From assembly GCF_036108815.1 (NCBI RefSeq), contig NZ_CP107985.1, forward strand, positions 4,030,001 through 4,094,000: DNA of 64,000 nt, read 5' to 3'. Source of the DNA: Streptomyces sp. NBC_00353. GTDB taxonomy: Bacteria; Actinomycetota; Actinomycetes; Streptomycetales; Streptomycetaceae. Of the stretch, positions 33,349 to 42,317 are shown piece by piece. The position numbers and the translations under genes are program-made. The notes beneath the pieces are model-generated. The model had not been told where the DNA came from. It saw only the letters and a program-made list of their open reading frames with translations, and made no database searches. Every line of letters begins with the position of its first letter. The first letter of the stretch is position 1.

Positions 33349-34164
33349 TCAGAAGAGCGTGCCGACCTCCGGCGCGGCCAGCTCCTCCAGCAGTTCGGGT
33401 CCGTTGTTGCGGACATTGCTGACGGCGGTGGGCACCGGGTAGGCCCGCATCAGTCCGCCGGGCGGTGGTGCGAGCAGCGCCCGCAGTCCCTCGATGTCCT
33501 TGTGCGAGGGGTCCAGCCAGGCGTCCCAGCGGTCCGGGGTGAGCATCAGCGGCATCCGGGGGTGGATGTCGGCGAGCGCCGCCGGGCCCTCGGCGGGGGC
33601 GACGGCGAGCGGAGTGGTCTCCGCCTCGGTGGTGATCACGGAGCAGGTCACCCACCAGGCCTGCGGGTGGTCGTCGGGCAGGGTGCGGTCGCGCCAGAAC
33701 TCGTACAGTCCGGCCATCGCGAAGACCGATCCGTCCGCGGGTGTCACGAAGTACGGCTGCTTGCGGGGGCGCTTCTTCCTCCCCTGTTCCTCCAGCTGCC
33801 GCTCGTCGGTACCGGTGACCCACTCGTAGTAGCCGTCGGCGGGCAGGATGCAGCGCCGTGAGACGAAGGGGCGGCGGAACGAGGGCTTCTCGTGGACCGT
33901 CTCCGCCCGGGCATTGATCATCCGGGCGCCACCCTCCGGCGACTTGGCCCAGGAGGGCACGAGTCCCCATTTCAGTGCGCGCAACTGCCGAACCGGACGT
34001 TGATCATCCGCGTCTTTCACCGGGCGTTCCAGTACGGCGTAGACCTCCTTGGTCGGCGCCACGTTGTAGTCGGGCTCCAGCGCCTCCGCCGGTTCCCACT
34101 TCTCGACGCCGAAGAGTCCGGTCAGATCCTCGGGCCGCCGACTCGCTGCATACCGTCCGCACAT
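33349..34164 (-). CDS. SRAP / HMCES-type abasic-site shielding protein (YedK family)
   Basis: A 271-residue SOS-response-associated peptidase domain protein. The invariant catalytic cysteine is residue 2 (MCGRYA), which after Met removal forms a thiazolidine crosslink to abasic sites in single-stranded DNA. Other family marks are YNVAPT, MINARAETVHEKPSFR (with the catalytic glutamate) and HPRMPLMLTP (active-site histidine). It protects replication-linked abasic sites. The Met chosen is the only one that puts cysteine second, as required. It shares a direction with the hydrolase gene that follows. Confidence 0.92.
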   Translation of the reverse strand: MCGRYAASRRPEDLTGLFGVEKWEPAEALEPDYNVAPTKEVYAVLERPVKDADDQRPVRQLRALKWGLVPSWAKSPEGGARMINARAETVHEKPSFRRPFVSRRCILPADGYYEWVTGTDERQLEEQGRKKRPRKQPYFVTPADGSVFAMAGLYEFWRDRTLPDDHPQAWWVTCSVITTEAETTPLAVAPAEGPAALADIHPRMPLMLTPDRWDAWLDPSHKDIEGLRALLAPPPGGLMRAYPVPTAVSNVRNNGPELLEELAAPEVGTLF

Positions 34165-34217
34165 AAGTGCCAGACTGCCACGACCCACCGGCACGACCGC
34201 AAGGAGCCGCCCGCACC

Positions 34218-34931
34218 ATGGACAGCACCGATCTGGGCGATCTGTGGGATCGCATATTCGGCACCCAGCCCGCACCCGAGCAGTGGCTGGTGGTCGTGAC
34301 GGCCACGGTCGCACTCATCGCCGTCGTGCCGAACGTCCTGTGGCGGGTCTCCCGCAACACGATCACCATCGCGCACGAGGGCGGCCACGGGCTGATCGCT
34401 CTGGTCACCGGGCGCAGGCTGCAGGGCATCCGGCTGCACTCGGACACCAGCGGGCTGACCGTCAGCCGTGGCAGGCCCACCGGTATCGGCATGATCCTCA
34501 CCGCGGCGGCGGGCTACACCGCGCCGCCGCTGCTGGGACTGGGCGGCGCCTGGCTGCTCAGCAGCGGCAGGATCACGCTGTTGCTGTGGGTGGCAACCGC
34601 GCTGCTCGCCGTGATGCTGGTGATGATCCGCAATGTGTACGGGGCGCTCACGGTGATCTTCACCGGCTCGGCCTTCCTGCTGGTGTCCTGGCTCGCCTCG
34701 CCCGACGTGCAGTCGCTCTTCGCATACACCGCGGTGTGGTTCCTGCTGCTCGGCGGTGTGCGTCCGGCGTTCGAGCTCCAGTCGAAGCGGCGCCACGGCG
34801 GCGCACCGGACTCGGACGCGGACCAGCTGTCCCGGCTCACGGATGTCCCGGCCGCACTGTGGCTCTTCCTCTTCCATGCGGTGTCGCTCTGCTCACTGAT
34901 CGGCGGAGGCCGCTGGCTCCTCGGCCTGTGA
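34218..34931 (+). CDS. M50-type membrane zinc metalloprotease family protein
   Basis: A 237-residue integral membrane protein with six or so helices. HEGGH near residue 54 is the HExxH zinc site of the M50B group, set in NTITIAHEGGHGLIALVTGR. A second family motif is VYGALTVIFTG. Members of this Streptomyces group look like site-2-protease relatives but lack a PDZ domain, and their substrate is unknown. ATG 34218 has AAGGAG about ten bases upstream. It is divergent from the SRAP gene with 53 bases between starts. Confidence 0.82.
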   Translation: MDSTDLGDLWDRIFGTQPAPEQWLVVVTATVALIAVVPNVLWRVSRNTITIAHEGGHGLIALVTGRRLQGIRLHSDTSGLTVSRGRPTGIGMILTAAAGYTAPPLLGLGGAWLLSSGRITLLLWVATALLAVMLVMIRNVYGALTVIFTGSAFLLVSWLASPDVQSLFAYTAVWFLLLGGVRPAFELQSKRRHGGAPDSDADQLSRLTDVPAALWLFLFHAVSLCSLIGGGRWLLGL

Positions 34932-35047
34932 GGAACGGCGGCACCGGCCCCGGGCTCGTTGCGGCCGGTACCACGGTTGTATTACGCCCCGGTTTCCGCC
35001 CGTTTGATCAAGATCCGGGTTTGCGGTGAGCCACTAAAGTGAGGGCC

Positions 35048-36364
35048 ATGACCGAAAGTTCCGTGCACCCCGCCCTCTGGCCCGCCCCCCATGCGAGCGG
35101 AGCCGTCGACGCCACCGTCACCGTGCCCGGATCGAAATCGGTCACCAACCGGGCACTGGTCCTTGCCGCCCTCGCCGCCGAGCCGGGCTGGCTGCGCCGC
35201 CCGCTGCGCTCCCGCGACACCCTGCTGATGGCGCAGGCGCTGCGCGCGATGGGCGTCGGCATCGAGGAGGGTGTCGGCCCGGACGGCTCCGGGGAGGCGT
35301 GGCGGGTCATTCCGGCCGGGCTGCACGGCCCCACCACGATCGACGTCGGCAACGCCGGAACGGTCATGCGCTTCCTGCCGCCGGTCGCCACCCTCGCCGA
35401 CGGGCCGATCCACTTCGACGGCGACGCGCGTTCGTACGAGCGGCCGCTGAACGGCGTGATCGACGCGCTGCGGGTGCTCGGCGCCAGGATCGACGACGAC
35501 GGGCGCGGCTCGCTGCCGATGACCGTGCACGGCGGCGGTGCGCTGGACGGCGGCCCGGTGGCGATCGACGCGTCCTCGTCCTCCCAGTTCGTCTCGGCGC
35601 TGCTGCTGTCGGCGCCGCGTTTCAACCAGGGCGTGGAAGTGCGTCACACCGGCTCCCGGCTCCCGTCGATGCCGCACATCCGGATGACGGTCGACATGCT
35701 GCGGGTCGTCGGCGCCCAGGTCGACGAGCCGGAGACGGGCGGCGAGCCGAACGTCTGGCGGGTCTCCCCGTCGGCTCTGCTCGGCCGCGATCTGACGGTC
35801 GAGCCCGACCTCTCCAACGCGCAGCCGTTCCTGGCCGCGGCCCTGGTCACCGGTGGCCGGGTCACGATCCCCGACTGGCCGCTGCGCACCACCCAGCCCG
35901 GTGACGCGCTGCGCGAGATCTTCACCGCGATGGGCGGCAGCTGCGAGCTGACCGAACGCGGTCTGACGTTCACCGGTTCGGGCCGCATCCACGGCATCGA
36001 CGTCGACCTCGGCGAGGTCGGGGAGCTCACCCCGGGCATCGCGGCGGTCGCGGCCCTCGCCGACTCCCCTTCCACCCTCAGCGGTGTCGCCCATCTGCGG
36101 CTGCACGAGACGGACCGGCTGGCCGCGCTCACCAAGGAGATCAACGAGCTCGGCGGCCGGGTGACCGAGACCGCCGACGGGCTGCACATCGAGCCGCGCC
36201 CGCTGCACGGCGGTACCTTCCATACGTATGACGACCACCGGATGGCCACCGCGGGGTCGATCATCGGCCTTGCAGTCCCCGGAGTGGAGATCGAGAACGT
36301 GGCGACAACCGCCAAGACCCTGCCGGACTTCCCGCTGATGTGGACCCGAATGCTCGGGGTCTGA
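35048..36364 (+). CDS. aroA: 3-phosphoshikimate 1-carboxyvinyltransferase (EPSP synthase)
   Basis: A 438-residue EPSP synthase that joins phosphoenolpyruvate to shikimate-3-phosphate in aromatic amino-acid synthesis. Substrate-binding blocks are VPGSKSVTNRALVLAALA, GNAGTVMRFLPPVA (the glyphosate-site loop), DASSSSQFVSALLLSAP, and HETDRLAAL and TYDDHRMATAG. The start ATG has GTGAGGG upstream. It lies three bases upstream of rsgA, an arrangement conserved in actinomycetes. Confidence 0.95.
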   Translation: MTESSVHPALWPAPHASGAVDATVTVPGSKSVTNRALVLAALAAEPGWLRRPLRSRDTLLMAQALRAMGVGIEEGVGPDGSGEAWRVIPAGLHGPTTIDVGNAGTVMRFLPPVATLADGPIHFDGDARSYERPLNGVIDALRVLGARIDDDGRGSLPMTVHGGGALDGGPVAIDASSSSQFVSALLLSAPRFNQGVEVRHTGSRLPSMPHIRMTVDMLRVVGAQVDEPETGGEPNVWRVSPSALLGRDLTVEPDLSNAQPFLAAALVTGGRVTIPDWPLRTTQPGDALREIFTAMGGSCELTERGLTFTGSGRIHGIDVDLGEVGELTPGIAAVAALADSPSTLSGVAHLRLHETDRLAALTKEINELGGRVTETADGLHIEPRPLHGGTFHTYDDHRMATAGSIIGLAVPGVEIENVATTAKTLPDFPLMWTRMLGV

Positions 36365-36367
36365 GTC

Positions 36368-37384
36368 ATGCGTCGCTACGGCAAGAACCCCGACGAGGAC
36401 GACATCCGGTTCCGCCCCAACCCGAAGGGCAACCGGCCTCGTACGCATACCCGTCCGAAGCACGAGGACGCCGAGGACGGCATGGTCCTCACCGTCGACC
36501 GCGGCCGCCTCACCTGCCTCGTCGAAGGCCGTACGGTCATGGCGATGAAGGCGCGCGAGCTCGGTCGCAAGGCCGCGGTGGTGGGCGACACCGTCTCCCT
36601 CGTCGGCGATCTGTCCGGGGACAAGGACACCCTGGCCCGCATCGTCCGCATCGGTGAGCGCCGCTCGGTGCTGCGGCGGACGGCGGACGACGACGATCCG
36701 TACGAGCGGGTGGTCGTCGCCAACGCGGACCAGCTGGCGATCGTCACCGCGCTGGCCGATCCGGAACCCCGTCCGCGGATGATCGACCGCTGTCTGGTGG
36801 CGGCGTACGACGGCGGGCTCAGCCCGCTCCTGGTCCTCACCAAGTGCGACCTGGCGTCCCCGGACAAGCTCCTGGAGGCGTACACCCCGCTGGGCGTCCC
36901 CTACATCGTCACCAGCCGCCAGGAGTTGGAGAACGGCGACGCGGCGGACCGGGTGCGCGAGCAGCTGAACGACCGGGTCACCGCGTTCGTGGGGCACTCC
37001 GGCGTCGGCAAGACCACGCTGGTCAACGCCCTGGTACCGAAGGACCGGCGGCGTACGACGGGTGTCGTCAACGCGGTCACCGGCCGCGGCCGGCACACCA
37101 CCACATCGGCCCTGGCGCTGCCTCTGCCGGACGGGCGGGGCTGGGTGGTCGACACCCCCGGTGTGCGCTCCTTCGGGCTGAACCACATCGACCCTTCGCG
37201 GGTCATCCACGCGTTCCCCGACCTGGAGCCCGGCACCGAGGACTGCCCTCGCGGCTGCACCCACGACGCCGTCCAACCGGAATGCGCTCTGGGTGCCTGG
37301 GTGGTGGCCGGACATGCCGACCCGGCCCGGCTGGACTCGCTGCACCGGCTGCTGGCCACCCGGGAACGACGCGAAGGCGACTGA
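36368..37384 (+). CDS. rsgA: Ribosome small-subunit-dependent GTPase RsgA
   Basis: A 338-residue circularly permuted GTPase that helps mature the 30S subunit. The motifs appear in the permuted order: TKCD (G4), then GHSGVGKTTLVNAL (G1, near residue 210), then DTPGVRSFG (G3). An N-terminal OB-fold and a C-terminal zinc finger (CPRGCTHDAVQPEC) frame the GTPase core. It follows aroA by three bases and is presumably cotranscribed with it. Confidence 0.94.
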   Translation: MRRYGKNPDEDDIRFRPNPKGNRPRTHTRPKHEDAEDGMVLTVDRGRLTCLVEGRTVMAMKARELGRKAAVVGDTVSLVGDLSGDKDTLARIVRIGERRSVLRRTADDDDPYERVVVANADQLAIVTALADPEPRPRMIDRCLVAAYDGGLSPLLVLTKCDLASPDKLLEAYTPLGVPYIVTSRQELENGDAADRVREQLNDRVTAFVGHSGVGKTTLVNALVPKDRRRTTGVVNAVTGRGRHTTTSALALPLPDGRGWVVDTPGVRSFGLNHIDPSRVIHAFPDLEPGTEDCPRGCTHDAVQPECALGAWVVAGHADPARLDSLHRLLATRERREGD

Positions 37385-37474
37385 CCCAGGCACGTTTGCG
37401 ATCAGCTGCTACCGGTAAGTGCATAATCGCACGCAGCGGGACAGAGCAGTCACCGACGTGGGAGGGCACCGACG

Positions 37475-37798
37475 ATGGCGTGGCTGCTGGTTGTGGTCGC
37501 AGGGCTTCTGGAGACCGGCTTCGCCGTCTGTCTGAAACTGTCGCACGGCTTCACCCGGCTCTGGCCGACCATCGCCTTCTGCATCTTCGCGCTCGGCAGT
37601 TTCGGTCTGCTGACCCTGTCCCTGAAGAAGCTCGATGTGGGGCCCGCCTACGCCGTGTGGACGGGCATCGGCGCGGCGGGCACCGCGATCTACGGCATGG
37701 TCTTCCTCGACGATGTGGTCTCCACGCTCAAGCTGGTCTCGATCTCCCTGGTGATCCTGGGTGTGATCGGGCTCCAACTGTCGGGCTCGTCGCACTGA
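37475..37798 (+). CDS. SMR-family exporter, SugE/Gdx (guanidinium) type
   Basis: A 107-residue, four-helix small multidrug resistance protein that works as an antiparallel dimer exchanging cations for protons. The essential glutamate is E13 in VAGLLETGFAVCLK. The GPAYAVWTGIGAAGTAIYG motif is that of the SugE/Gdx branch, whose members export guanidinium rather than broad drugs. That assignment is by motif only. The upstream 90 bases show no guanidine riboswitch I could recognise. It is preceded by GGGAGGGC and stands alone. Confidence 0.85.
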   Translation: MAWLLVVVAGLLETGFAVCLKLSHGFTRLWPTIAFCIFALGSFGLLTLSLKKLDVGPAYAVWTGIGAAGTAIYGMVFLDDVVSTLKLVSISLVILGVIGLQLSGSSH

Positions 37799-38008
37799 GC
37801 GGCAGGGGGCGTCCGGGGAAGTGACAGGCGGCGCTGTACCCGGCCGCCTCCCCGACCGGACCCCCCACGCCCCCAGCCGGGAGAGCAGGGCGCCACGGGT
37901 CCGCGCCCGTGCGGGAACGGAGAGCCGCCGGAGCGGACCTCCCGCAGCCACGTTCCTGGCCCACGCGGAAGCAGCCCCTGAATTGGCGCGCCGCCGGTGG
38001 CCCGCCCG

Positions 38009-38614
38009 TCACCCGGCGGGCCACCGCTCCACCACCTCGCGCACCAGCGGCGCGGCGTCCATGGGGACGGAGGACGCCGCAACCGCGTACGACAGTGCGA
38101 GGCGCAACGCGATCTCGCAGGTCACGGCCAGCGCCGGGTCGTGCGGCGGACGCCCCCCGTCCAGGGCGGCCACCGCGCGGTCGCGCACCAGGCCGAGCAG
38201 CTCGGCCGGGGTCGGCGGCCCGGCATCGGCCCGCCGCTGCGCCGGTACGGGCGAGAAGGGCGGCCCCGAGAGGCGGGCGGGGCGGGGTAACCGCTCTCCC
38301 CAGCAACCGGTGAGCAACGCCCTGACCAGGGTGTTCGTACGAGCGGCCCGGACCGTCCAGGCGGCGGTGGCGGCCAGTCTGTCCCCCGTGTCGCCGGGCG
38401 GTTCCAATGCCCGTTCGACACCGGCCAGGTAGCCGTCGGCAGCGCGCCGGACGAGAGCCCGGGCCAGGCCGTCCTTGCTGCCGAACTCGTTGTAGAGGGT
38501 CTGCCGGGAGACTCCCGCGGCGGACGCGACGTCGACCATCCGCACCGTCGCCCAGGGCAGGGTGCTGAGCGCCGAGAGGGCGGCGTCCAGCAATGCTTCT
38601 CGCGCTGCAGGCAT
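38009..38614 (-). CDS. TetR-family transcriptional regulator
   Basis: A 201-residue repressor with an N-terminal helix-turn-helix (VDVASAAGVSRQTLYNEFGS KDGLARALV) and a hydrophobic, alpha-helical ligand domain ending VREVVERWPAG. ATG 38614 has GGGAGGCG before it. It converges on the SMR exporter gene (210 bases between ends, nothing else recognised there) and is divergent from hisN. A role in regulating either neighbour is possible but not shown. Confidence 0.88.
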   Translation of the reverse strand: MPAAREALLDAALSALSTLPWATVRMVDVASAAGVSRQTLYNEFGSKDGLARALVRRAADGYLAGVERALEPPGDTGDRLAATAAWTVRAARTNTLVRALLTGCWGERLPRPARLSGPPFSPVPAQRRADAGPPTPAELLGLVRDRAVAALDGGRPPHDPALAVTCEIALRLALSYAVAASSVPMDAAPLVREVVERWPAG

Positions 38615-38734
38615 CGTCGCCTCCCACGCCAGGGGTCTGCGGTTCAGAGTTGACGCGCTCCCCCGCACTGTCAAGAGCTCATGCACCCCCAGGGTCCTGT
38701 GGCTCTGTTCACCTGCGGTCGATACTGTGACGAC

Positions 38735-39535
38735 ATGCCCGACTACCACGATGATCTGCGCCTCGCCCATGTGCTGGCGGACGCCGCCGACGCGACGACG
38801 ATGGACCGGTTCAAGGCTCTCGACCTCAAGGTCGAGACCAAGCCGGACATGACGCCGGTGAGCGAGGCCGACAAGGCCGCCGAGGAGCTGATCCGCGGTC
38901 ACCTCCATCGGGCGCGCCCGCGCGACGCGATCCTCGGCGAGGAGTACGGGATCGAGGGCACCGGCCCGCGCCGCTGGGTCGTCGACCCGATCGACGGCAC
39001 CAAGAACTACGTGCGCGGTGTGCCGGTCTGGGCGACGCTGATCTCGCTGATGGAGGCGGGCGAGAACGGCTTCCAGCCGGTGGTGGGCGTGGTGTCGGCC
39101 CCCGCGCTGGGGCGCCGCTGGTGGGCGGCGAAGGGCGCGGGGGCGTTCTCCGGCCGCAGCCTCACCTCCGCGACCCGGCTGCACGTCTCGAAGGTCGAGC
39201 GGATCTCGGACGCCTCGTTCGCGTACGCGTCGATGACCGGCTGGGAGGAGCAGGGCCGGCTCGACGGGTTCATGGACCTGACCCGGGCCTGCTGGCGTAC
39301 GCGTGGGTACGGGGACTTCTGGCCGTACATGATGGTCGCCGAGGGTTCCGTGGACATCTGCGCGGAGCCGGAGCTGTCGCTCTGGGACATGGCGGCGAAC
39401 GCGATCATCGTCCAGGAGGCGGGTGGCCGGTTCACCAGCCTGGACGGGGTGCCCGGTCCGGGCGGCGGGAACGCGGCTGCCTCGAACGGACTGCTCCACC
39501 ACGAGCTGCTGGGATATCTGAACCAGCGGTACTGA
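38735..39535 (+). CDS. hisN: Histidinol-phosphatase, inositol-monophosphatase family
   Basis: A 266-residue metal-dependent phosphatase of the IMPase superfamily. Metal ligands are visible in LGEEYGIEG, DPIDGTKNYVRGVPVW and SLWDMAANAIIVQEAGG. The equivalent gene beside aroA/rsgA in S. coelicolor was shown to be the histidinol-phosphate phosphatase of histidine synthesis, so I use hisN. From sequence alone inositol monophosphatase activity is also possible. It is the last gene of the conserved block before the accessory segment. Confidence 0.87.
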   Translation: MPDYHDDLRLAHVLADAADATTMDRFKALDLKVETKPDMTPVSEADKAAEELIRGHLHRARPRDAILGEEYGIEGTGPRRWVVDPIDGTKNYVRGVPVWATLISLMEAGENGFQPVVGVVSAPALGRRWWAAKGAGAFSGRSLTSATRLHVSKVERISDASFAYASMTGWEEQGRLDGFMDLTRACWRTRGYGDFWPYMMVAEGSVDICAEPELSLWDMAANAIIVQEAGGRFTSLDGVPGPGGGNAAASNGLLHHELLGYLNQRY

Positions 39536-39572
39536 CGCAGCTTGTGGCTTGACCTGCGCACTTTCCCTTCCC

Positions 39573-40100
39573 TCACGCTCCCTGGGCCGTCGTGGGGCCG
39601 TCATCGCTCTTCGGGTCGTCCCCGAACGCGCGGTTGACGGCCTCTCGCGTGCGCCTCTCGCTGCTCGGCATCAAGTGCGTGTACGTCCGCAGTGTGAAGC
39701 CGGGATCATGGTGTTCCAGTTACTCCGACAGGGCCTTGATGCTCTCCCCCGCGTCCAGCAGCACGGACGCGTAGAAGTGCCTCAGCGCGTGCATGCCGTT
39801 CTCCCGCCCGCGCAGCACGCCGGCCCTGTCGAGAGCGGGACGCCGGGCAACCCGGTTGAAGGTCACGTGGTTCACCGCGCATCCCTCGATGTTGCGGAAG
39901 AGCACGGATGCGGTGACCGGAGGGCCGTCGACCGACCGCCATGGCAGAGACACACCCGTCGGGGGCTGCTGCGCGATGTGATGCTCAAGTGACCGCGCGA
40001 CGCTCTCAGGCAACGGGACGGTGCGCGTCTTGCCGCCCTTGGGCAGCGCGAACACCTGCCGTCCGGCAATGAGCTTGACCTGTCGGTCAACGTGAACCAC
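39573..40100 (-). pseudogene. Tyrosine recombinase (phage-type integrase) remnant
   Basis: The C-terminal catalytic part of an integrase. Readable sequence begins HVDRQVKLIAGRQVFALPKG and includes GMHALRHFYASVLLDAGES with the HxxR box. It runs into a TAA where a tyrosine codon is expected (ALSE-stop-LEHHDPGFTL), then continues in the same frame through RTYTHLMPSSERR, which holds the nucleophile tyrosine, to a TGA at 39573. The N-terminal half is absent. It therefore has two independent lesions and cannot be active. It is evidence of a former integrative element beside hisN. Confidence 0.85.
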
Positions 40101-40661
40101 GCCCGCGGCGAAGTGGCTCTCCGGACAGAAGCCGAGGAATGGCTCAGCTCAAAGGGCACTGACCAATGGAGCGACCCCGAGACCGGGACCAAAGCGATCG
40201 CCAAGTGGCGGGCATCGATCGATGAGGGGCGTGCCTGGGTCGTCGTCGACTCCGGCAAGGTCCTGGGCACCGTGAGCAGAGGCCCCGTGGATCGGGACTT
40301 CTGGACAGATGAGGACCATCCCGAATCTGCCTTCCACCTCTACAAGCTCATCGTCGCTCGCCAAGCTGCCGGGCGGCACCTCGGGGCGCGCCTCGTGGAC
40401 TGGGCATCAAGACTGGCCGCCATGGAAGGTCGCGATTGGGTGCGCATAGACACCTGGCGAACGAACGAGGGCCTTCACTCCTACTACGAGCGGCTGGGGT
40501 TCAGGCACGTGAGGACCGAGAGCCCGTCACATCGGCTCTCAGGGTGGCTCGCTCAACGGCCGGCTACCGCGCTCAGCCTCCCGGAGCTTCCACTGACCGT
40601 GGGCCCGCCTCGCGAGGACAGGTCGACGCCGATCCCGTCACGGCGTATCCCGATGGACTGA
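40092..40661 (+). CDS. GNAT acetyltransferase, N-terminus probably clipped
   Basis: An acetyltransferase of the GNAT fold with motif A at LYKLIVARQAAGRHLGARLV and motif B at WRTNEGLHSYYERLGFRHVR. Intact relatives have about 15 or more further residues, forming the first strand, before a sequence like the ALRTEAEEWLSSKGTDQWSD seen here. In this gene the coding start (GTG 40092) falls inside the end of the opposing integrase fragment and has no clear ribosome site. The C-terminal 40 residues after RHVRTESPSHR also look unlike a GNAT. It may be non-functional. Confidence 0.6.
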   Translation: MNHARGEVALRTEAEEWLSSKGTDQWSDPETGTKAIAKWRASIDEGRAWVVVDSGKVLGTVSRGPVDRDFWTDEDHPESAFHLYKLIVARQAAGRHLGARLVDWASRLAAMEGRDWVRIDTWRTNEGLHSYYERLGFRHVRTESPSHRLSGWLAQRPATALSLPELPLTVGPPREDRSTPIPSRRIPMD

Positions 40662-40714
40662 CTTGGAGCGGAGCTCCAGGGCCTTGGGGCTGGAGCTTCC
40701 AGGACGGCTCAGCA

Positions 40715-40746
40715 CGCGCCCTCTCGGAACAGATGGAGAGGGCGCG
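40715..40746. terminator. Terminator between the clipped GNAT gene and the lipoprotein gene
   Basis: A perfect 11-bp inverted repeat (CGCGCCCTCTC and GAGAGGGCGCG, ten-base loop) lies between two convergent genes. Confidence 0.75.
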
Positions 40747-40805
40747 GCAGTTAGCCAGGCCCTCTCCGTCGTTGTCAGCCGCTGCGTACCACGGCGGTGC
40801 GGGGG

Positions 40806-41585
40806 TCAGTCGGCGAACGGATCGAGCCCGCGTACGTCTTTGGCCTGCACCACGTCGGAGGGGTCGGGCCGTTGTACCTTGACCGGTGCGTCGTAGTCGT
40901 CGATGTCGACCAGTACGGGGACGTCCCGGATTTCGAACTCGATGCGGCGGGGTGTCGGTGTTCCTGCCTTCGGCACCTGGACGACCACTTCGCCGTTCTC
41001 GTGCGTGTGGGTGAGCGACACGCGCCGCTCCCCTTTCTCCGTGCGGGGGCTGCCGAGTTCGGCGCTGGGCACCGAGGCAGGCACGTCCGCGTACGCCCGG
41101 TCCATCCTGCACAGGGACAGGGCGACGACTGTCTCGGTCAGCTTGGCGGCCGACGACTCCACGTACTTCCCGCGCGCCTTCGCGGCCGCTTCTTTAGCTG
41201 CGGCCACCGCCTCGGGCCCCATGTATCCCGCGGTCTCGATGGAGGCGTTCAGCCCTTTCTCGTCGTACGCCCACCAGGCGCGGTCACCGATGATGACGAA
41301 CTCGGTGGTGGCGCCAAGGTTCTGGTAGCTGCCGGCGCAATTGCCCTGCCGGTCGACGTGTAGGTCGATACGGGTGTCCACCTCGTCCCTGATCTCTCCC
41401 TTGAGGCCAAAGGACCGGTACCCCTTGAACAGCGTCAGTGCCTCGGTCATTCGCTGCGCATCGCTCACGGACCGCACCGGGGACGGCTTGCCCTCCGTGG
41501 TCCCCCCGCCGGACCCCCCGCACCCAGCCAGTCCGCCCGCCGCCACCACGGTGCACAGCATTAGCGCGCACGCTCTCCGCGTCAT
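40806..41585 (-). CDS. Predicted lipoprotein, function unknown
   Basis: A 259-residue exported protein. The N-terminus MTRRACALMLCTVVAAGGLAG is a lipoprotein signal with lipobox LAGC (C22), then a GGSGGGTTEGK linker. The body has alternating strand-like segments and a pair of cysteines (NCAGSYQ and SLCRMDRAY). The layout recalls mycobacterial LppX/LprG-type carriers, but similarity is too weak to name it. ATG 41585 is preferred over ATG 41609 because it begins the signal directly and has GGGAGGG about 11 bases upstream. It is divergent from the DUF6233 gene across 200 bases. Confidence 0.75.
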   Translation of the reverse strand: MTRRACALMLCTVVAAGGLAGCGGSGGGTTEGKPSPVRSVSDAQRMTEALTLFKGYRSFGLKGEIRDEVDTRIDLHVDRQGNCAGSYQNLGATTEFVIIGDRAWWAYDEKGLNASIETAGYMGPEAVAAAKEAAAKARGKYVESSAAKLTETVVALSLCRMDRAYADVPASVPSAELGSPRTEKGERRVSLTHTHENGEVVVQVPKAGTPTPRRIEFEIRDVPVLVDIDDYDAPVKVQRPDPSDVVQAKDVRGLDPFAD

Positions 41586-41784
41586 CAATTGCAACGCCCT
41601 CCCCCACATGTCCCTGCTCGCCGTCGTGCGGCGAGCGGCTCAGCATCCCACCACGCCGTCAGCGGCCCGTCTCGGTGGGCGGACCGCGCCCCGCCCACCG
41701 ATTGACCAAGACGAGCGCATTGCGTCCCGAGCCCCGGCCCGAGCGGTGGGGCCCGACCGCACCCACGGCACTGCAATCGAACTT

Positions 41785-42165
41785 GTGTCTTATCTGCCGC
41801 CCGATCTGTCTCGCCTCCGTACCCTGCGGACCTGGCACGCCATGTGGGTAGAGCGCATCGACGAGGCGATCGCGACGGTCGAGCAGCAGGAGAAGGAGCG
41901 GCAGCAGGGCAAGGTTCGTCGGCCACCCATCCCGGACTGGATCATTGAACTCAGCATCGGGGTCGGCGCCCGTCCCATCGAGGTTCACGTAGGCGGGTGC
42001 TACGCCGCCGGGAAGCGCCACCGCGCCATCACCCGCGAGCGGGCCTTCGCCGCCCTCGCCGACGGGATCCGGGCCTGCATCCACTGCCGGCCTGACACCG
42101 GAGTTGGGGGTGCTGTGAACAACTCGCCCACAGCGGCTCACCTTCGGTGTCAGCAAGCGCGGTAG
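41785..42165 (+). CDS. DUF6233-family protein
   Basis: A 126-residue protein of a Streptomyces-specific family. It has LPPDLSRLRTLRTWHAMWVE, a helical stretch (IDEAIATVEQQEKERQQGKV), then RPPIPDWIIELSIGVGARP and the conserved GCYAAGKRHRAITRERAFAAL followed by ACIHCRPDT. These pieces are family hallmarks as I remember them; no function is known. GTG 41785 is chosen to match the usual start just before LPPDL. A GTG at 41746 is an alternative, and neither has a good ribosome site. Genes of this family are typical of variable, accessory regions and often occur in several copies. Confidence 0.7.
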   Translation: MSYLPPDLSRLRTLRTWHAMWVERIDEAIATVEQQEKERQQGKVRRPPIPDWIIELSIGVGARPIEVHVGGCYAAGKRHRAITRERAFAALADGIRACIHCRPDTGVGGAVNNSPTAAHLRCQQAR

Positions 42166-42317
42166 AACTTTCCCTACTCCATCAAGATCTGCTCAGCCCA
42201 GCGGGCGTGCTTCCTCCGGGGCTCCTACCGTGGAGGAGTAGGCCGATGATGCGTCGGGGCTGCCGTGTGCAGCGGGGCGTGCATCGGCTCCGCACAGCAC
42301 CGGAAGGTGGTTCGGAG

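Noticed and set aside
37385..37474. Guanidine riboswitch ahead of the SugE/Gdx-like gene
   Set aside because: I looked for the ACGR hairpin loops or other guanidine aptamer marks in the 90-base leader and did not find a convincing structure.
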